64,000 nucleotides of DNA from Pseudomonas sp. GM50 (GTDB lineage Bacteria > Pseudomonadota > Gammaproteobacteria > Pseudomonadales > Pseudomonadaceae): contig NZ_AKJK01000049.1 of the NCBI RefSeq assembly GCF_000282375.1, forward strand, positions 1 to 64,000. The letters run 5' to 3'. Numbering within the stretch: the stretch's first letter is position 1; each line of letters opens with the position of its first letter. Below, one piece after another: positions 1 to 14,700 of this stretch. The position numbers and the translations under genes were made by a program. Under the pieces are notes generated by a model. It was given only the letters and a program-made list of their open reading frames with translations, was not told the DNA's origin and searched no databases.

Positions 1-97
1 TTTTGTTTTGTCCGCAGGAAAATCTCGCTTGTAGGGTTTCTATGCAACAGCCCGGGGCATGGCTATCATGCGGGCCTCATTGTGAGGCGAGACTTGC
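1..97 (+). other. Upstream region of birA
   Basis: Short non-coding stretch. It opens with a T-rich run (1-10) that could be the tail of a terminator belonging to the preceding transcription unit; in P. aeruginosa an rRNA operon ends just before birA, but no rRNA is visible here. TATCAT (64-69) is a possible -10 without a good -35. A GAGGCGAG ribosome-binding site lies just before the birA ATG. Confidence 0.4.
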
Positions 98-1057
98 ATG
101 CTGACGTTGTTAAAGCTTCTTAAGGATGGTCGATTCCATTCGGGCCAAGCCCTGGGTGCTGCCTTGGGCGTCAGTCGTAGCGCTGTATGGAAGCAGCTTC
201 AGCACTTGGAAGCTGAGCTCGGTTTATCCATTCATAAGGTGCGGGGTCGCGGCTATCAACTGGCTGCGCCGTTGACACTGCTTGATCCTGCGGAAATAAG
301 CGCGCAGGCGCCTTCTTGTGAGTGGCCCATTCTGGTCTTCGACTCAATTGACTCCACCAATGCTGAAGCCTTGCGCGCTATCGAGCGTGGCCAGCCTACG
401 CCATTTCTGGTGCTCGCTGAGCGGCAAACGGCCGGTCGTGGGCGGCGTGGGCGCAAATGGGTCAGTCCGTTCGCGGAAAACATCTATTACAGTCTGGTGC
501 TGCGTATTGATGGTGGGATGCGGCAGCTGGAAGGCCTGAGTCTTGTTGTCGGGCTTGCCGTAATGCAGGCCTTGCGAAAGCTTGGTCTCTCGGGTGTGGG
601 GTTGAAGTGGCCGAATGATGTTCTGGTGGGGCAGCAAAAGATTGCTGGAATACTGCTCGAGTTGGTGGGGGATCCTGCTGATGTGTGTCACGTGGTGATC
701 GGTGTCGGAATAAATGTGAACATGCAGATGACCGATGAGGTTGATCAGCAATGGACGTCCGTGCGCCTCGAGTCGGGTAAGGCAGTTGATCGCAATCATC
801 TGGTTGCGGAGTTAGGGTTGATGCTCCAGGCCTATTTAAATCGCCACCAGTCCGGCGGATTTCCGGCTATCCAGGCGGAGTGGGAGCAAAATCATCTATG
901 GCAGGGGCGGGCGGTATCGTTGATTGCCGGTGTGAGTCAGATAGATGGGGAGGTGCTGGGTATCGATAGTCAGGGTGCCTTGCGCTTGAAGGTGAATGGT
1001 GTGGAGAAGGTCTTTAGTGGTGGCGAGCTCAGCCTGAGGTTGCGTGATGATTCTTGA
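98..1057 (+). CDS. birA: Biotin-[acetyl-CoA-carboxylase] ligase / biotin operon repressor BirA
   Basis: Cytosolic enzyme that makes biotinyl-5'-AMP and transfers biotin to the AccB carrier of acetyl-CoA carboxylase; in many bacteria it also represses biotin genes. The 319 residues are the usual length. An N-terminal winged helix-turn-helix (about 5-55) precedes the catalytic core, with the biotinyl-AMP loop GRGRRGRKW at 113-121 and KWPND at 170-174, then a small C-terminal SH3-like domain. The HTH marks it as the regulatory class of ligase. The ATG has a GAGGCGAG site upstream. It overlaps coaX by 11 nt, so the two are probably translationally coupled. Confidence 0.97.
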   Translation: MLTLLKLLKDGRFHSGQALGAALGVSRSAVWKQLQHLEAELGLSIHKVRGRGYQLAAPLTLLDPAEISAQAPSCEWPILVFDSIDSTNAEALRAIERGQPTPFLVLAERQTAGRGRRGRKWVSPFAENIYYSLVLRIDGGMRQLEGLSLVVGLAVMQALRKLGLSGVGLKWPNDVLVGQQKIAGILLELVGDPADVCHVVIGVGINVNMQMTDEVDQQWTSVRLESGKAVDRNHLVAELGLMLQAYLNRHQSGGFPAIQAEWEQNHLWQGRAVSLIAGVSQIDGEVLGIDSQGALRLKVNGVEKVFSGGELSLRLRDDS

Positions 1058-1796
1058 GCTCGATTGTGGAAACAGTTTCATCAAATGGCGTGTGCTCGGC
1101 GAGGATGTCCGGCGGGTGATTGGCGAGGGGGTCGTTGATACAGATCTCGCATTGCTGGAGAGCTTGAGAGGGCTTAAGGGGCTCGCTCTCATGCATTGTC
1201 GTTTGGTCAGCGTCAGAACCGCCGAAGAAACCAGTGCACTGATTTCTCTGTTGACCGAGGCTTTCGGCGTTTCCGTCGTGTGCGCGGCACCGGCTCGCGA
1301 GATGTCCGGGGTTCGAAATGGCTATGAGGAGTTCGAGCGGTTAGGGCTTGATCGCTGGCTTGCAATGCTCGGAGGATTTCATCTGGCTTCGGGTGCTTGT
1401 CTGGTGCTCGACTTTGGTACGGCTGTTACGGCTGATTTTATTGCAGGGGATGGTGAGCATCTCGGAGGATTTATCTGTCCGGGGATGCCTTTGATGCGCA
1501 ACCAGTTGCGTACCCATACCCGTAGAATTCGCTATGGAGATCTTGCTGCCGAGCGCGCTTTGGAGAGTCTTGTTCCTGGGCGCACAACCGTCGAGGCGGT
1601 CGAGCGAGGTTGTTTGCTAATGTTGAGAGGGTTTGTCCTGACTCAGCTAGAGTTGGCGCGCAGCTATTGGGGAGAAGATTTCGCAGTCTTCCTGACAGGA
1701 GGGGATGCTGATCTGGTCTCCGAGATTGTGCCCGAGGCCAGGGTGGTTCCAGACCTGGTATTTGTAGGCTTGGCGATGGCGTGTCCCTTGTCCTGA
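1047..1796 (+). CDS. coaX: Type III pantothenate kinase CoaX
   Basis: Phosphorylates pantothenate in the first step of coenzyme A synthesis; type III kinases are not inhibited by CoA and need a monovalent cation. The ASKHA-fold phosphate motif is seen as DCGNS at residues 6-10, with LDRW (101-104, likely catalytic Asp102) and DFGTAVT (122-128). I chose the ATG at 1047, giving 249 residues and the family N-terminus [10 protein letters not shown]; an in-frame GTG three bases upstream is an alternative. It lies inside the 3' end of birA and 7 nt before the SPOR gene, so these three genes are likely one unit. Confidence 0.95.
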   Translation: MILELDCGNSFIKWRVLGEDVRRVIGEGVVDTDLALLESLRGLKGLALMHCRLVSVRTAEETSALISLLTEAFGVSVVCAAPAREMSGVRNGYEEFERLGLDRWLAMLGGFHLASGACLVLDFGTAVTADFIAGDGEHLGGFICPGMPLMRNQLRTHTRRIRYGDLAAERALESLVPGRTTVEAVERGCLLMLRGFVLTQLELARSYWGEDFAVFLTGGDADLVSEIVPEARVVPDLVFVGLAMACPLS

Positions 1797-1803
1797 GGTT
1801 TTT

Positions 1804-2244
1804 ATGCGTTGGTTGTTCCTGCTGTTGCTTGTTCTCAATGTGTTCTATTACGTCTGGCACCAACAGGAGGCTCCGCTTCGCGCGAAAGATGTAACCCCCC
1901 TGAGTTTGTATCGCGGCTCGCAGCAGGATATTCGTTTGTTGAGCGAGGCAGCTGATACAGCTCGAGACAAAGGAAAATCTACGCAGACGGATAGCAGTTG
2001 TCTCTATCTGGGAGGTTCTGCTCGACAGGAGGTCGCGCAGGTAATCGAGCGTCGATTGAGTGATATGGATATAAAGTTTCAGTCCTTGCCGAAGGATCTC
2101 CCCGAATATGCTGGTTACTGGGTGCGCATAGCCCCGGAAAGCCGGCGTTTGCTGGGTGACTCGCAGTTGCAAAACCTTTCTAAAGAATTCAATGAGTTAA
2201 AACATAAAATAATGCCGTGCGAGGGGGTTGCACCCGTCGAATAG
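1804..2244 (+). CDS. SPOR-domain-like membrane-anchored protein
   Basis: A 146-residue protein with an N-terminal hydrophobic segment (about 2-18) that should anchor it in the inner membrane or act as an uncleaved signal, a polar linker, and a C-terminal domain (about 65-140) resembling SPOR. SPOR domains bind denuded peptidoglycan glycans at septa, so a cell-wall or division role is inferred, not shown. It follows coaX by 7 nt, probably in the same transcript. Its last codons overlap the -35 box of the downstream tRNA promoter. The SPOR match rests on pattern and context; the domain is poorly conserved in sequence. Confidence 0.75.
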   Translation: MRWLFLLLLVLNVFYYVWHQQEAPLRAKDVTPLSLYRGSQQDIRLLSEAADTARDKGKSTQTDSSCLYLGGSARQEVAQVIERRLSDMDIKFQSLPKDLPEYAGYWVRIAPESRRLLGDSQLQNLSKEFNELKHKIMPCEGVAPVE

Positions 2245-2256
2245 TTTGCATAGAAT
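2228..2256 (+). promoter_or_regulatory. Promoter P1 of the tRNA-tuf operon
   Basis: TTGCAC (2228-2233), 17-nt spacer, TAGAAT (2251-2256), then a GC-rich discriminator (GGCGCCC), as expected for stringently controlled stable-RNA promoters. The -35 lies within the last codons of the SPOR gene. Confidence 0.65.
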
Positions 2257-2346
2257 GGCGCCCGCTTCGCAGTGAAGACCTTTTAACGGTCAGCAGTGTG
2301 AAGCGAGGTCAACGCAGCTAACCTCAGGTTTTTAATGAGAAAATGC

Positions 2347-2374
2347 TTGACAGAAGGCTGGCATGATATAGAAT
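2347..2374 (+). promoter_or_regulatory. Promoter P2 of the tRNA-tuf operon
   Basis: A perfect TTGACA (2347-2352), 16-nt spacer, TAGAAT (2369-2374) and a GCCGGC discriminator. The predicted start is only a few bases before tRNA-Tyr. Together with P1 this makes a tandem pair. Confidence 0.75.
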
Positions 2375-2387
2375 GCCGGCTCGCTTA

Positions 2388-2472
<85 letters not shown>

Positions 2473-2496
2473 TTTTTAGCGAGAGCTGCAAGCTCC

Positions 2497-2570
<74 letters not shown>

Positions 2571-2596
2571 AGTTTGCAGGTCCTGCAAAGTGTTAC

Positions 2597-2672
2597 GCTC
2601 TTGTAGCTCAGTTGGTAGAGCACACCCTTGGTAAGGGTGAGGTCAGCGGTTCAAATCCGCTCAAGAGCTCCA
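2597..2672 (+). tRNA. tRNA-Thr (anticodon GGT)
   Basis: 76-nt cloverleaf; acceptor GCTCTTG pairs with CAAGAGC; anticodon GGT at 2630-2632; encoded CCA ends at 2672. tuf begins 84 nt further on, so tuf is probably processed from the same transcript. Confidence 0.97.
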
Positions 2673-2756
2673 TATGACAAGGCAGATATGAAAATATCTG
2701 CCTTTGTTTTAATGGCTGATAGTACTTGCTTAATTCTTCTGCTAGGGGTGATTTCG

Positions 2757-3950
2757 ATGGCTAAGGAAAAGTTCGAACGTAACAAGCCGCACGTCAACGT
2801 TGGCACCATTGGTCACGTAGACCATGGCAAGACGACTTTGACTGCTGCTTTGACCCGCGTCTGCTCCGAAGTGTTCGGTTCGGCAAAGGTTGACTTCGAC
2901 AAGATCGATAGCGCCCCAGAAGAAAAAGCTCGTGGTATCACCATTAACACTGCTCACGTTGAGTACGATTCGGCTGTGCGTCACTACGCACACGTTGACT
3001 GTCCAGGTCACGCCGACTACGTAAAAAACATGATTACCGGTGCTGCGCAGATGGATGGTGCGATTCTGGTTTGCTCGGCCGCTGATGGTCCGATGCCGCA
3101 AACCCGTGAGCATATCCTGTTGTCCCGTCAGGTTGGTGTTCCGTACATCGTTGTCTTCCTGAACAAGGCTGACATGGTTGACGACGCTGAGCTGCTGGAA
3201 CTGGTTGAGATGGAAGTGCGCGATCTGCTGAGCACTTACGATTTCCCGGGTGATGACACTCCGATCATCATTGGTTCGGCGCTGATGGCGCTGAATGGTC
3301 AAGACGACAACGAGATGGGCACTACTGCCGTCAAGAAGTTGGTCGAGACTCTGGATAGTTATATTCCGCAGCCTGAGCGTGCTATCGATAAGCCGTTCCT
3401 GATGCCGATCGAGGATGTGTTCTCGATCTCCGGTCGCGGTACTGTTGTGACTGGTCGTGTTGAGCGTGGCATTGTCCGCATTCAGGAAGAAGTTGAGATT
3501 GTTGGTCTTCGTGACACTGTCAAAACTACTTGTACTGGTGTTGAAATGTTCCGCAAGCTGCTCGACGAAGGTCGTGCGGGTGAGAACTGCGGCGTTTTGC
3601 TGCGTGGTACCAAGCGTGATGATGTTGAGCGTGGCCAGGTTCTGGTCAAGCCTGGCACTGTCAAGCCACATACCAAGTTCACTGCTGAGGTTTACGTTCT
3701 GAGCAAGGAAGAGGGTGGTCGTCATACGCCATTCTTCAAGGGCTACCGTCCACAGTTCTACTTCCGTACGACTGATGTGACTGGTAACTGCGAGCTGCCA
3801 GAAGGTGTTGAAATGGTGATGCCAGGTGATAACGTTCAAATGACCGTTACCCTGATCAAAACCATCGCGATGGAAGATGGTCTGCGTTTCGCTATCCGTG
3901 AGGGCGGTCGTACCGTCGGCGCTGGTGTCGTAGCAAAAGTCATCGAGTAA
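2757..3950 (+). CDS. tuf: Elongation factor Tu (first copy)
   Basis: GTPase that brings aminoacyl-tRNA to the ribosomal A site. The 397 residues carry the P-loop GHVDHGKT, the switch region with RGITIN, DCPGH and NKAD, then the two beta-barrel domains. I chose ATG 2757 ([10 protein letters not shown]), preceded by AGGGGTG; the frame stays open further upstream through tRNA-Thr, which cannot be coding. It lies downstream of three tRNAs, the classic tufB position. It differs from the second copy (19328-20521) at about 26 residues, many near the N-terminus and in domain 2, an unusually large divergence for duplicate tuf genes. Confidence 0.97.
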   Translation: MAKEKFERNKPHVNVGTIGHVDHGKTTLTAALTRVCSEVFGSAKVDFDKIDSAPEEKARGITINTAHVEYDSAVRHYAHVDCPGHADYVKNMITGAAQMDGAILVCSAADGPMPQTREHILLSRQVGVPYIVVFLNKADMVDDAELLELVEMEVRDLLSTYDFPGDDTPIIIGSALMALNGQDDNEMGTTAVKKLVETLDSYIPQPERAIDKPFLMPIEDVFSISGRGTVVTGRVERGIVRIQEEVEIVGLRDTVKTTCTGVEMFRKLLDEGRAGENCGVLLRGTKRDDVERGQVLVKPGTVKPHTKFTAEVYVLSKEEGGRHTPFFKGYRPQFYFRTTDVTGNCELPEGVEMVMPGDNVQMTVTLIKTIAMEDGLRFAIREGGRTVGAGVVAKVIE

Positions 3951-3971
3951 GTTGTTGTAATGTCTTTTTCG

Positions 3972-4003
3972 GGCCGGCATAATGGTCGGCCTGATTTTGT
4001 TTT
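3972..4003 (+). terminator. Possible terminator or processing hairpin after the first tuf
   Basis: GGCCGGC (3972-3978) pairs with GTCGGCC (3985-3991) across a 6-nt loop, followed by a T-rich run. It sits between tuf and tRNA-Trp and may only partly terminate, because no separate promoter for tRNA-Trp is evident. Confidence 0.5.
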
Positions 4004-4079
4004 AGGTCAGTAGCTCAATTGGCAGAGCGACGGTCTCCAAAACCGTAGGTTGGGGGTTCGATTCCCTCCTGACCTGCCA
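4004..4079 (+). tRNA. tRNA-Trp (anticodon CCA)
   Basis: 76-nt cloverleaf; acceptor AGGTCAG pairs with CTGACCT; anticodon CCA at 4037-4039; encoded 3' CCA at 4077-4079. Placed directly before secE, as in other gammaproteobacteria. Confidence 0.97.
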
Positions 4080-4124
4080 GATTCACTTGGTGTGTCTGGC
4101 TTTCTTTTCACAGGATCTTCATAG

Positions 4125-4493
4125 ATGACTCCTAAAGCTGAAGCTCAAGGCTCTCGCTTCGATCTGCTCAAGTGGCTAGTAGTAGTCGCTTTGGTGGTTG
4201 TTGGCGTTGTTGGCAATCAGTATTACTCTGCTTCGCCGATCCTGTACCGCGTACTTGCTTTGCTCGTCATTGCTGCTGTAGCTGCCTTTGTAGGCCTGCA
4301 GACAGTCAAGGGCAAGTCTTTCTTTGTACTGGTTAAGGAAGCTCGCACCGAGATTCGTAAAGTCGTATGGCCAACTCGCCAAGAAACCACGCAGACCACG
4401 CTGATTGTTGTGGCTGTTGTCCTGGTTATGGCGTTGCTGTTGTGGGGGCTTGATTCCCTGCTCGGCTGGCTTGTTTCCTTGATTGTCGGCTAA
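4125..4493 (+). CDS. secE: Preprotein translocase subunit SecE
   Basis: Small inner-membrane subunit that clamps SecY in the SecYEG translocon. The 122 residues form three predicted membrane segments (about 15-33, 40-60 and 90-117), the gammaproteobacterial form. The conserved cytoplasmic amphipathic helix is visible as EIRKVVWPTRQET before the third segment. It starts 45 nt after tRNA-Trp and ends 9 nt before nusG, the standard secE-nusG pair. Its partner secY is in the same window at 29912-31240. Confidence 0.96.
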   Translation: MTPKAEAQGSRFDLLKWLVVVALVVVGVVGNQYYSASPILYRVLALLVIAAVAAFVGLQTVKGKSFFVLVKEARTEIRKVVWPTRQETTQTTLIVVAVVLVMALLLWGLDSLLGWLVSLIVG

Positions 4494-4502
4494 GGGTGTC
4501 CC

Positions 4503-5036
4503 GTGGCTAAGCGTTGGTACGTTGTGCATGCTTACTCCGGTTACGAGAAGCATGTCATGCGCTCGTTGGTAGAGCGCGTAAAGCTGGCTGGCATGGAAGA
4601 TGGCTTCGGCGAAATTCTGGTTCCCACTGAAGAAGTGGTTGAAATGCGTAATGGCCAGAAACGCAAAAGCGAGCGCAAGTTCTTCCCAGGTTATGTGCTG
4701 GTCCAGATGGACATGAACGAGGGTACTTGGCACTTGGTCAAGGATACTCCTCGGGTGATGGGTTTCATTGGCGGTACTGCCGATAAGCCTGCGCCGATCA
4801 CTGATAAAGAGGCAGAAGCGATTCTGCGTCGCGTTGCTGATGGTAGCGACAAGCCGAAGCCGAAGACGTTGTTCGAGCCAGGTGAGTCGGTACGTGTCAA
4901 TGACGGGCCGTTTGCTGATTTTACTGGCACGGTTGAAGAAGTTAACTACGAGAAGAGCCGGATCCAAGTGGCAGTGCTCATTTTCGGTCGCTCTACTCCG
5001 GTAGAGCTAGAGTTTAGCCAGGTCGAAAAGGTCTAG
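4503..5036 (+). CDS. nusG: Transcription termination/antitermination protein NusG
   Basis: Binds the RNA polymerase clamp, suppresses pausing, and links polymerase to Rho or to ribosomal S10 (NusE, also encoded here). 177 residues: an N-terminal NGN domain beginning [18 protein letters not shown], then a C-terminal KOW domain (about 122-177) with the conserved [16 protein letters not shown]. The start is a GTG, fixed by the conserved N-terminus. It follows secE by 9 nt and is closed by a strong hairpin terminator at 5052-5080. Confidence 0.97.
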   Translation: MAKRWYVVHAYSGYEKHVMRSLVERVKLAGMEDGFGEILVPTEEVVEMRNGQKRKSERKFFPGYVLVQMDMNEGTWHLVKDTPRVMGFIGGTADKPAPITDKEAEAILRRVADGSDKPKPKTLFEPGESVRVNDGPFADFTGTVEEVNYEKSRIQVAVLIFGRSTPVELEFSQVEKV

Positions 5037-5051
5037 CTGAGCAAGCATCCC

Positions 5052-5080
5052 AACCCCGCAGCCCTAGGCTGTGGGGTTTT
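5052..5080 (+). terminator. Rho-independent terminator after nusG
   Basis: 12-bp stem AACCCCGCAGCC / GGCTGTGGGGTT (one wobble pair) with a CTA loop, followed by TTTT. It separates secE-nusG from rplK-rplA. Confidence 0.85.
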
Positions 5081-5153
5081 GTCGTCACTGGGATAAACGC
5101 GCAAGTAACCGGGGAGCCTTTCGAGGCGTTCGAACCCGTAATTGGAGTGCCTC

Positions 5154-5585
5154 ATGGCCAAGAAGATTACCGCTTACATCAAGCTGCAAGTGAAGGCCGC
5201 TCAGGCTAACCCAAGCCCACCTGTTGGTCCTGCTCTGGGTCAGCACGGCGTGAACATCATGGAATTCTGCAAGGCTTTCAACGCCCGTACTCAGGGTATT
5301 GAGCCAGGTCTGCCGACTCCAGTGATCATCACTGTCTACAGCGACCGTAGCTTCACTTTCGAAACCAAATCCACACCTGCTTCGGTTCTGCTGAAGAAGG
5401 CTGCTGGTCTGACTAGCGGTTCCGCTCGTCCGAACACCGTTAAGGTTGGCACCGTGACCCGTGCTCAGCTGGAAGAAATCGCGAAAACCAAAAACGCGGA
5501 TCTGACTGCAGCTGATATGGAAGCAGCCGTGCGTACTATCGCCGGTTCTGCTCGTAGCATGGGCCTTAACGTGGAGGGTGTGTAA
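5154..5585 (+). CDS. rplK: 50S ribosomal protein L11
   Basis: Binds the GTPase-associated centre of 23S rRNA at the base of the L7/L12 stalk; needed for factor action and for RelA sensing of uncharged tRNA. The 143 residues have the proline-rich N-terminal hinge ([16 protein letters not shown]) and the C-terminal rRNA-binding domain. I chose ATG 5154 (MAKKITAY) with GGAG upstream; a start 12 nt earlier is in frame but breaks the family N-terminus. Its TAA overlaps the rplA ATG by one base, giving tight translational coupling. Confidence 0.97.
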   Translation: MAKKITAYIKLQVKAAQANPSPPVGPALGQHGVNIMEFCKAFNARTQGIEPGLPTPVIITVYSDRSFTFETKSTPASVLLKKAAGLTSGSARPNTVKVGTVTRAQLEEIAKTKNADLTAADMEAAVRTIAGSARSMGLNVEGV

Positions 5586-6280
5586 TGGCTAAGTTGACCA
5601 AGCGTCAAAAGGCTATCGCCGGCAAAATCGAAGCAGGCAAGTCCTACAACTTTGTAGACGCTGCTGCTCTGCTGGCTGAGCTGTCGACTGTAAAGTTCAG
5701 CGAGTCGTTCGACGTTGCTGTGAACCTGGGTGTTGACCCGCGTAAATCCGACCAGGTCGTTCGTAGCGCTACCGTGCTGCCACACGGCACTGGCAAGACT
5801 GTTCGCGTTGCTGTGTTCACCCAGGGTCCAGCTGCCGAGGCTGCTCTGGCTGCCGGCGCTGACCGTGTAGGTATGGACGACCTGGCTGCCGAAATGAAAG
5901 GCGGCGACCTGAACTATGACGTAGTTATCGCATCCCCGGATGCCATGCGCGTTGTTGGTCAGTTGGGTCAGATCCTGGGCCCACGCGGCCTGATGCCTAA
6001 CCCTAAAGTCGGCACCGTAACTCCAGACGTAGCTACCGCGGTTAAAAACGCCAAGGCTGGTCAGGTTCGTTATCGCACCGACAAAAACGGCATCATCCAC
6101 ACCTCCGTTGGCAAAGTCGGCTTCGATGCCGTCAAGCTGAAGGAAAACGTTGAAGCCCTGATCGCTGATCTGAAGCGTATCAAGCCAGCTTCCTCGAAAG
6201 GTATTTACGTCAAGCGCGTTACCCTGAGCACCACCATGGGTCCAGGTCTGGTCATCGACCAAGGCTCGCTCGACGCGTAA
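5585..6280 (+). CDS. rplA: 50S ribosomal protein L1
   Basis: Forms the mobile L1 stalk that helps deacylated tRNA leave the E site; in E. coli it also represses translation of its own L11-L1 message. The 231 residues match the family length, with the conserved GTGK segment and [16 protein letters not shown] in the middle. It overlaps rplK by one base, so ribosomes probably terminate and restart. A 198-nt untranslated region to rplJ follows, with features of the L10 leader. Confidence 0.97.
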   Translation: MAKLTKRQKAIAGKIEAGKSYNFVDAAALLAELSTVKFSESFDVAVNLGVDPRKSDQVVRSATVLPHGTGKTVRVAVFTQGPAAEAALAAGADRVGMDDLAAEMKGGDLNYDVVIASPDAMRVVGQLGQILGPRGLMPNPKVGTVTPDVATAVKNAKAGQVRYRTDKNGIIHTSVGKVGFDAVKLKENVEALIADLKRIKPASSKGIYVKRVTLSTTMGPGLVIDQGSLDA

Positions 6281-6478
6281 GACGCAGGTTAGCGCAAGCG
6301 ATTGCGCCAATTGAAAGATTGGGGTCCCTGCCTGGCGGGGGCTATCCAAGACCGTAGGCGACGCAAGTCTTAAACCACAAGCCTACGCAGATGGTGCTCC
6401 CGGTTCCTTACCGAATCAGACACCAAAACGACATCCGGCTTCGGTTGGATGAAACGGTAACAAGCAGGAGTTAAACCC
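6281..6478 (+). promoter_or_regulatory. L10 leader region before rplJ
   Basis: A 198-nt non-coding gap between rplA and rplJ. In related bacteria this region folds into the site where the L10-(L12)4 complex binds and represses rplJ-rplL translation. The assignment rests on position, length and several short inverted repeats (for example near 6297-6342); I did not fold it. CAGGAG lies before the rplJ GTG. Confidence 0.65.
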
Positions 6479-6979
6479 GTGGCAATTAAACTCGAAGACA
6501 AGAAGGCCATCGTCGCTGAAGTCAACGAGGCTGCCAATGTTGCCCTGTCTGCTGTTGTGGCTGATGCCCGCGGCGTGACAGTTGGCGCTATGACCGGACT
6601 CCGTAAAGAGGCTCGTGAAGCTGGCGTTTACGTACGTGTTGTACGTAACACCCTGCTCAAGCGCGCCGTTGCTGGCACTCAATATGACGTGCTCAACGAC
6701 GTGTTCACCGGCCCGACCTTGATTGCATTTTCGAAAGAACATCCGGGCGCTGCTGCTCGTATCTTCAAAGAATTCGCAAAAGGTCAGGATAAGTTCGAGA
6801 TCAAGGCAGCTGCGTTCGAGGGCAAGTTCCTCGCAGCTAATCAGATCGACGTACTGGCAAGTCTGCCGACCCGTGACGAAGCAATTTCTCAGCTGATGAG
6901 CGTGATTCAAGGCGCAACCAGCAAATTGGCTCGTACTCTGGCGGCCCTTCGCGACCAGAAAGAAGCTGCCGCAGCCTAA
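6479..6979 (+). CDS. rplJ: 50S ribosomal protein L10
   Basis: Anchors the L7/L12 dimers to 23S rRNA, forming the stalk base, and is the autogenous repressor of its operon in E. coli. 166 residues; the N-terminal rRNA-binding half begins [17 protein letters not shown], and the C-terminal helix (about 135-166) that carries L12 dimers is alanine-rich. The start is GTG at 6479, preceded by CAGGAG. A long leader lies upstream and rplL follows after 80 nt. Confidence 0.97.
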   Translation: MAIKLEDKKAIVAEVNEAANVALSAVVADARGVTVGAMTGLRKEAREAGVYVRVVRNTLLKRAVAGTQYDVLNDVFTGPTLIAFSKEHPGAAARIFKEFAKGQDKFEIKAAAFEGKFLAANQIDVLASLPTRDEAISQLMSVIQGATSKLARTLAALRDQKEAAAA

Positions 6980-7059
6980 GGCTGAGCGACTCCTTTCAGC
7001 GTTTATTGTTTATTTCGATGGCCGCGTAGGCTGTCACCCCAATACAGGAATTTATAGTC

Positions 7060-7425
7060 ATGTCTCTGACTAACGACCAAATCATCGAAGCAATCGGCGA
7101 AAAATCCGTTCTGGAAATCGTTGAGCTGATCAAGGCCATGGAAGAGAAGTTCGGCGTTTCCGCTGCCGCTGCTTCCGCTGGTCCAGCTGCTGTTGCTGCC
7201 GTTGTTGAAGAACAAACTGAATTCAACGTCATGCTGACCGAAGCTGGCGAGAAGAAAGTTAACGTGATCAAGGCAGTACGTGAACTGACCGGTCTGGGCC
7301 TGAAAGAAGCCAAGGCTGTAGTTGACGGCGCTCCTGGCATCGTTCTGGAAGCTGTTTCGAAAGACGCAGCTGACAAAGCAAAAGCCACTCTGGAAGAAGC
7401 AGGCGCTAAAGTCGAGCTGAAGTAA
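7060..7425 (+). CDS. rplL: 50S ribosomal protein L7/L12
   Basis: Multi-copy stalk protein that recruits and activates translation GTPases such as EF-G and EF-Tu. 121 residues: N-terminal dimerisation helices (1-33), an Ala/Val/Gly-rich flexible hinge (about 38-55), and the compact C-terminal factor-binding domain with [16 protein letters not shown]. It lies 80 nt after rplJ. The 220-nt gap to rpoB holds a hairpin with a T-tract at 7472-7500, so many transcripts should end before rpoB. Confidence 0.97.
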   Translation: MSLTNDQIIEAIGEKSVLEIVELIKAMEEKFGVSAAAASAGPAAVAAVVEEQTEFNVMLTEAGEKKVNVIKAVRELTGLGLKEAKAVVDGAPGIVLEAVSKDAADKAKATLEEAGAKVELK

Positions 7426-7471
7426 GCATCGACTTTGCACCTCCAGCCCGAGCGTTAAGCGAAAGGCTGAT

Positions 7472-7500
7472 GGCTGGTGGCTCTTGCCACCGGCCTTTTT
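7472..7500 (+). terminator. Attenuator between rplL and rpoB
   Basis: 10-bp stem GGCTGGTGGC / GCCACCGGCC with a TCTT loop and a T5 tail. Its position, after the highly expressed rplL and before rpoBC, matches the partial terminator known in E. coli that lowers polymerase expression relative to ribosomal proteins. Confidence 0.8.
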
Positions 7501-7645
7501 CCGTTATTGGCAGCCGACTGGGTCGGTGCTGGTAACGAGCTGTAACCACCCGATGCGGTGGCGCAAACCATGGGGTTTGCACGATTTTCTGGCTGCTCCC
7601 GTCGGGAGGGGCCAAACAAGCAGGTGACCAAGCTGGGGAACGCTG

Positions 7646-11719
<4,074 letters not shown>

Positions 11720-11783
11720 CACGTGACGCGAATCGAGAGCGGGGCAGGATTGCCCGCTCTCTGCTCCGCCAGGAGGAAAGGCC

Positions 11784-14700
11784 TTGAAAGACCTACTGAA
11801 TTTGCTGAAAAACCAGGGTCAAGTCGAAGAGTTCGACGCCATCCGTATTGGATTGGCATCGCCTGAGATGATCCGTTCGTGGTCGTTCGGTGAAGTTAAA
11901 AAGCCGGAAACCATCAACTACCGTACGTTCAAACCTGAGCGTGACGGCCTGTTCTGCGCCAAGATATTTGGCCCGGTAAAGGATTACGAGTGTCTGTGCG
12001 GTAAGTACAAGCGCTTGAAGCACCGTGGTGTGATCTGCGAGAAGTGCGGCGTTGAAGTCGCGCTGGCAAAAGTTCGTCGTGAGCGCATGGCGCACATCGA
12101 ACTGGCCTCGCCAGTTGCCCACATCTGGTTCCTGAAATCGCTGCCGTCGCGTATCGGCTTGCTGATGGACATGACCCTGCGTGATATCGAACGCGTTCTC
12201 TACTTCGAGAGCTATGTCGTTATCGATCCAGGCATGACCACCCTTGAAAAAGGTCAGCTGCTCAACGACGAGCAGTACTTCGAAGCGCTGGAAGAGTTCG
12301 GCGACGATTTCGATGCCCGCATGGGTGCCGAAGCTGTCCGTGAACTGCTGCACGCTATCGACCTGGAACACGAGATTGGCCGTCTGCGTGAAGAAATTCC
12401 GCAAACCAACTCCGAAACCAAAATCAAGAAGCTGTCCAAGCGTCTGAAGTTGATGGAAGCCTTCCAGGGTTCCGGCAACCTGCCAGAGTGGATGGTGCTG
12501 ACCGTTCTGCCGGTTCTGCCGCCAGATCTGCGTCCACTGGTCCCGCTGGATGGCGGTCGCTTCGCGACTTCCGACCTCAACGATCTGTATCGTCGAGTGA
12601 TCAACCGTAACAACCGCTTGAAGCGTCTGCTCGATCTGTCCGCACCGGACATCATCGTGCGCAACGAAAAGCGTATGTTGCAGGAAGCCGTCGATGCACT
12701 GCTCGACAACGGTCGTCGTGGCCGCGCTATCACTGGTTCCAACAAGCGTCCTCTGAAATCCCTGGCTGACATGATCAAGGGTAAGCAGGGTCGTTTCCGT
12801 CAGAACTTGCTCGGTAAGCGTGTTGACTACTCCGGTCGTTCGGTAATTACCGTAGGTCCGACCCTGCGTCTGCACCAGTGCGGTCTGCCGAAGAAGATGG
12901 CTCTCGAGCTGTTCAAGCCGTTCATTTTCGGCAAGCTGGAAATGCGTGGTCTCGCTACCACCATCAAAGCTGCCAAGAAGATGGTCGAGCGCGAACTGCC
13001 AGAGGTTTGGGACGTTCTCGCTGAAGTGATTCGCGAACACCCGGTTCTCCTCAACCGTGCACCGACCCTTCACCGTCTGGGTATCCAGGCGTTTGAACCG
13101 GTACTGATCGAAGGTAAGGCTATCCAGCTGCACCCTCTGGTCTGTGCTGCGTACAACGCCGACTTCGACGGCGACCAAATGGCCGTGCACGTACCGCTGA
13201 CGCTGGAAGCCCAGTTGGAAGCGCGTGCGTTGATGATGTCGACCAACAACATTCTGTCGCCAGCCAACGGTGAGCCAATCATCGTTCCGTCGCAGGACGT
13301 TGTATTGGGTCTGTACTACATGACTCGTGAAGCGATCAACGCCAAGGGCGAAGGTCGTGTGTTCGCGGATCTGCAAGAAGTTGACCGTGTGTTCCGTGCC
13401 GGCGAAGCCGCACTGCACGCTAAAGTCAAAGTGCGGATCAACGAAACCGTCAACGATCGTGATGGCGGCAGCGTCAAGAACACCCGTATCGTCGATACCA
13501 CTGTCGGCCGTGCGCTGTTGTTCCAGGTTGTTCCACCAGGCCTGTCGTACGACGTCGTCAACCAGCCGATGAAGAAAAAGGCGATCTCCAAGCTGATCAA
13601 CCAGTGCTACCGCGTGGTTGGTTTGAAAGAGACCGTGATCTTCGCTGACCAGTTGATGTACACCGGCTTTGCTTATTCGACCATCTCCGGCGTTTCCATC
13701 GGTGTTAACGACTTCGTTATCCCGGATGAAAAAGCCCGCATCATCGGTGCAGCCACCGACGAAGTGAAAGAGATCGAAAGTCAGTACGCCTCCGGCCTGG
13801 TAACCCAGGGCGAGAAGTACAACAAAGTGATCGACCTTTGGTCCAAGGCGAACGACGAAGTTTCCAAGGCGATGATGGCCAACCTCTCGAAAGAGAAAGT
13901 CATCGACCGTCATGGCGTCGAAGTCGACCAAGAGTCTTTCAACTCGATGTACATGATGGCCGACTCGGGCGCACGGGGTTCTGCTGCGCAGATCCGTCAG
14001 CTCGCCGGTATGCGTGGCCTGATGGCCAAGCCGGACGGTTCCATCATCGAAACGCCGATTACTGCGAACTTCCGTGAAGGTTTGAGCGTACTTCAGTACT
14101 TCATCTCCACTCACGGTGCTCGTAAAGGTTTGGCGGATACCGCGTTGAAAACTGCGAACTCCGGTTACCTGACTCGTCGTCTGGTAGACGTGGCGCAGGA
14201 TCTGGTTGTGACCGAGATCGATTGCGGTACCGAACATGGCCTGGTAATGACTCCGCACATTGAAGGCGGTGACGTTGTTGAGCCGTTGGGTGAGCGCGTA
14301 TTGGGTCGTGTCATTGCCCGTGACGTATTCAAGCCAGGTACCGAGGAAATCATCGTTCCTGCCGGCACTCTGGTAGACGAGAAGTGGGTCGAGTTCATCG
14401 AGCTGAACAGCATCGACGAAGTGATCGTGCGTTCGCCGATCAGCTGCGAAACCCGCTACGGCATTTGCGCCAAGTGCTACGGCCGTGACCTGGCTCGTGG
14501 TCACCAGGTGAACATCGGTGAAGCGGTCGGCGTTATCGCTGCCCAGTCCATCGGTGAGCCGGGTACCCAGCTGACCATGCGTACGTTCCACATCGGTGGT
14601 GCGGCAAGCCGGACCTCCGCAGCCGACAGCGTTCAGGTGAAGAATGGCGGTACCGTCCGTCTGCACAACCTGAAGCACGTTGAGCGAGTGGATGGTTGCC

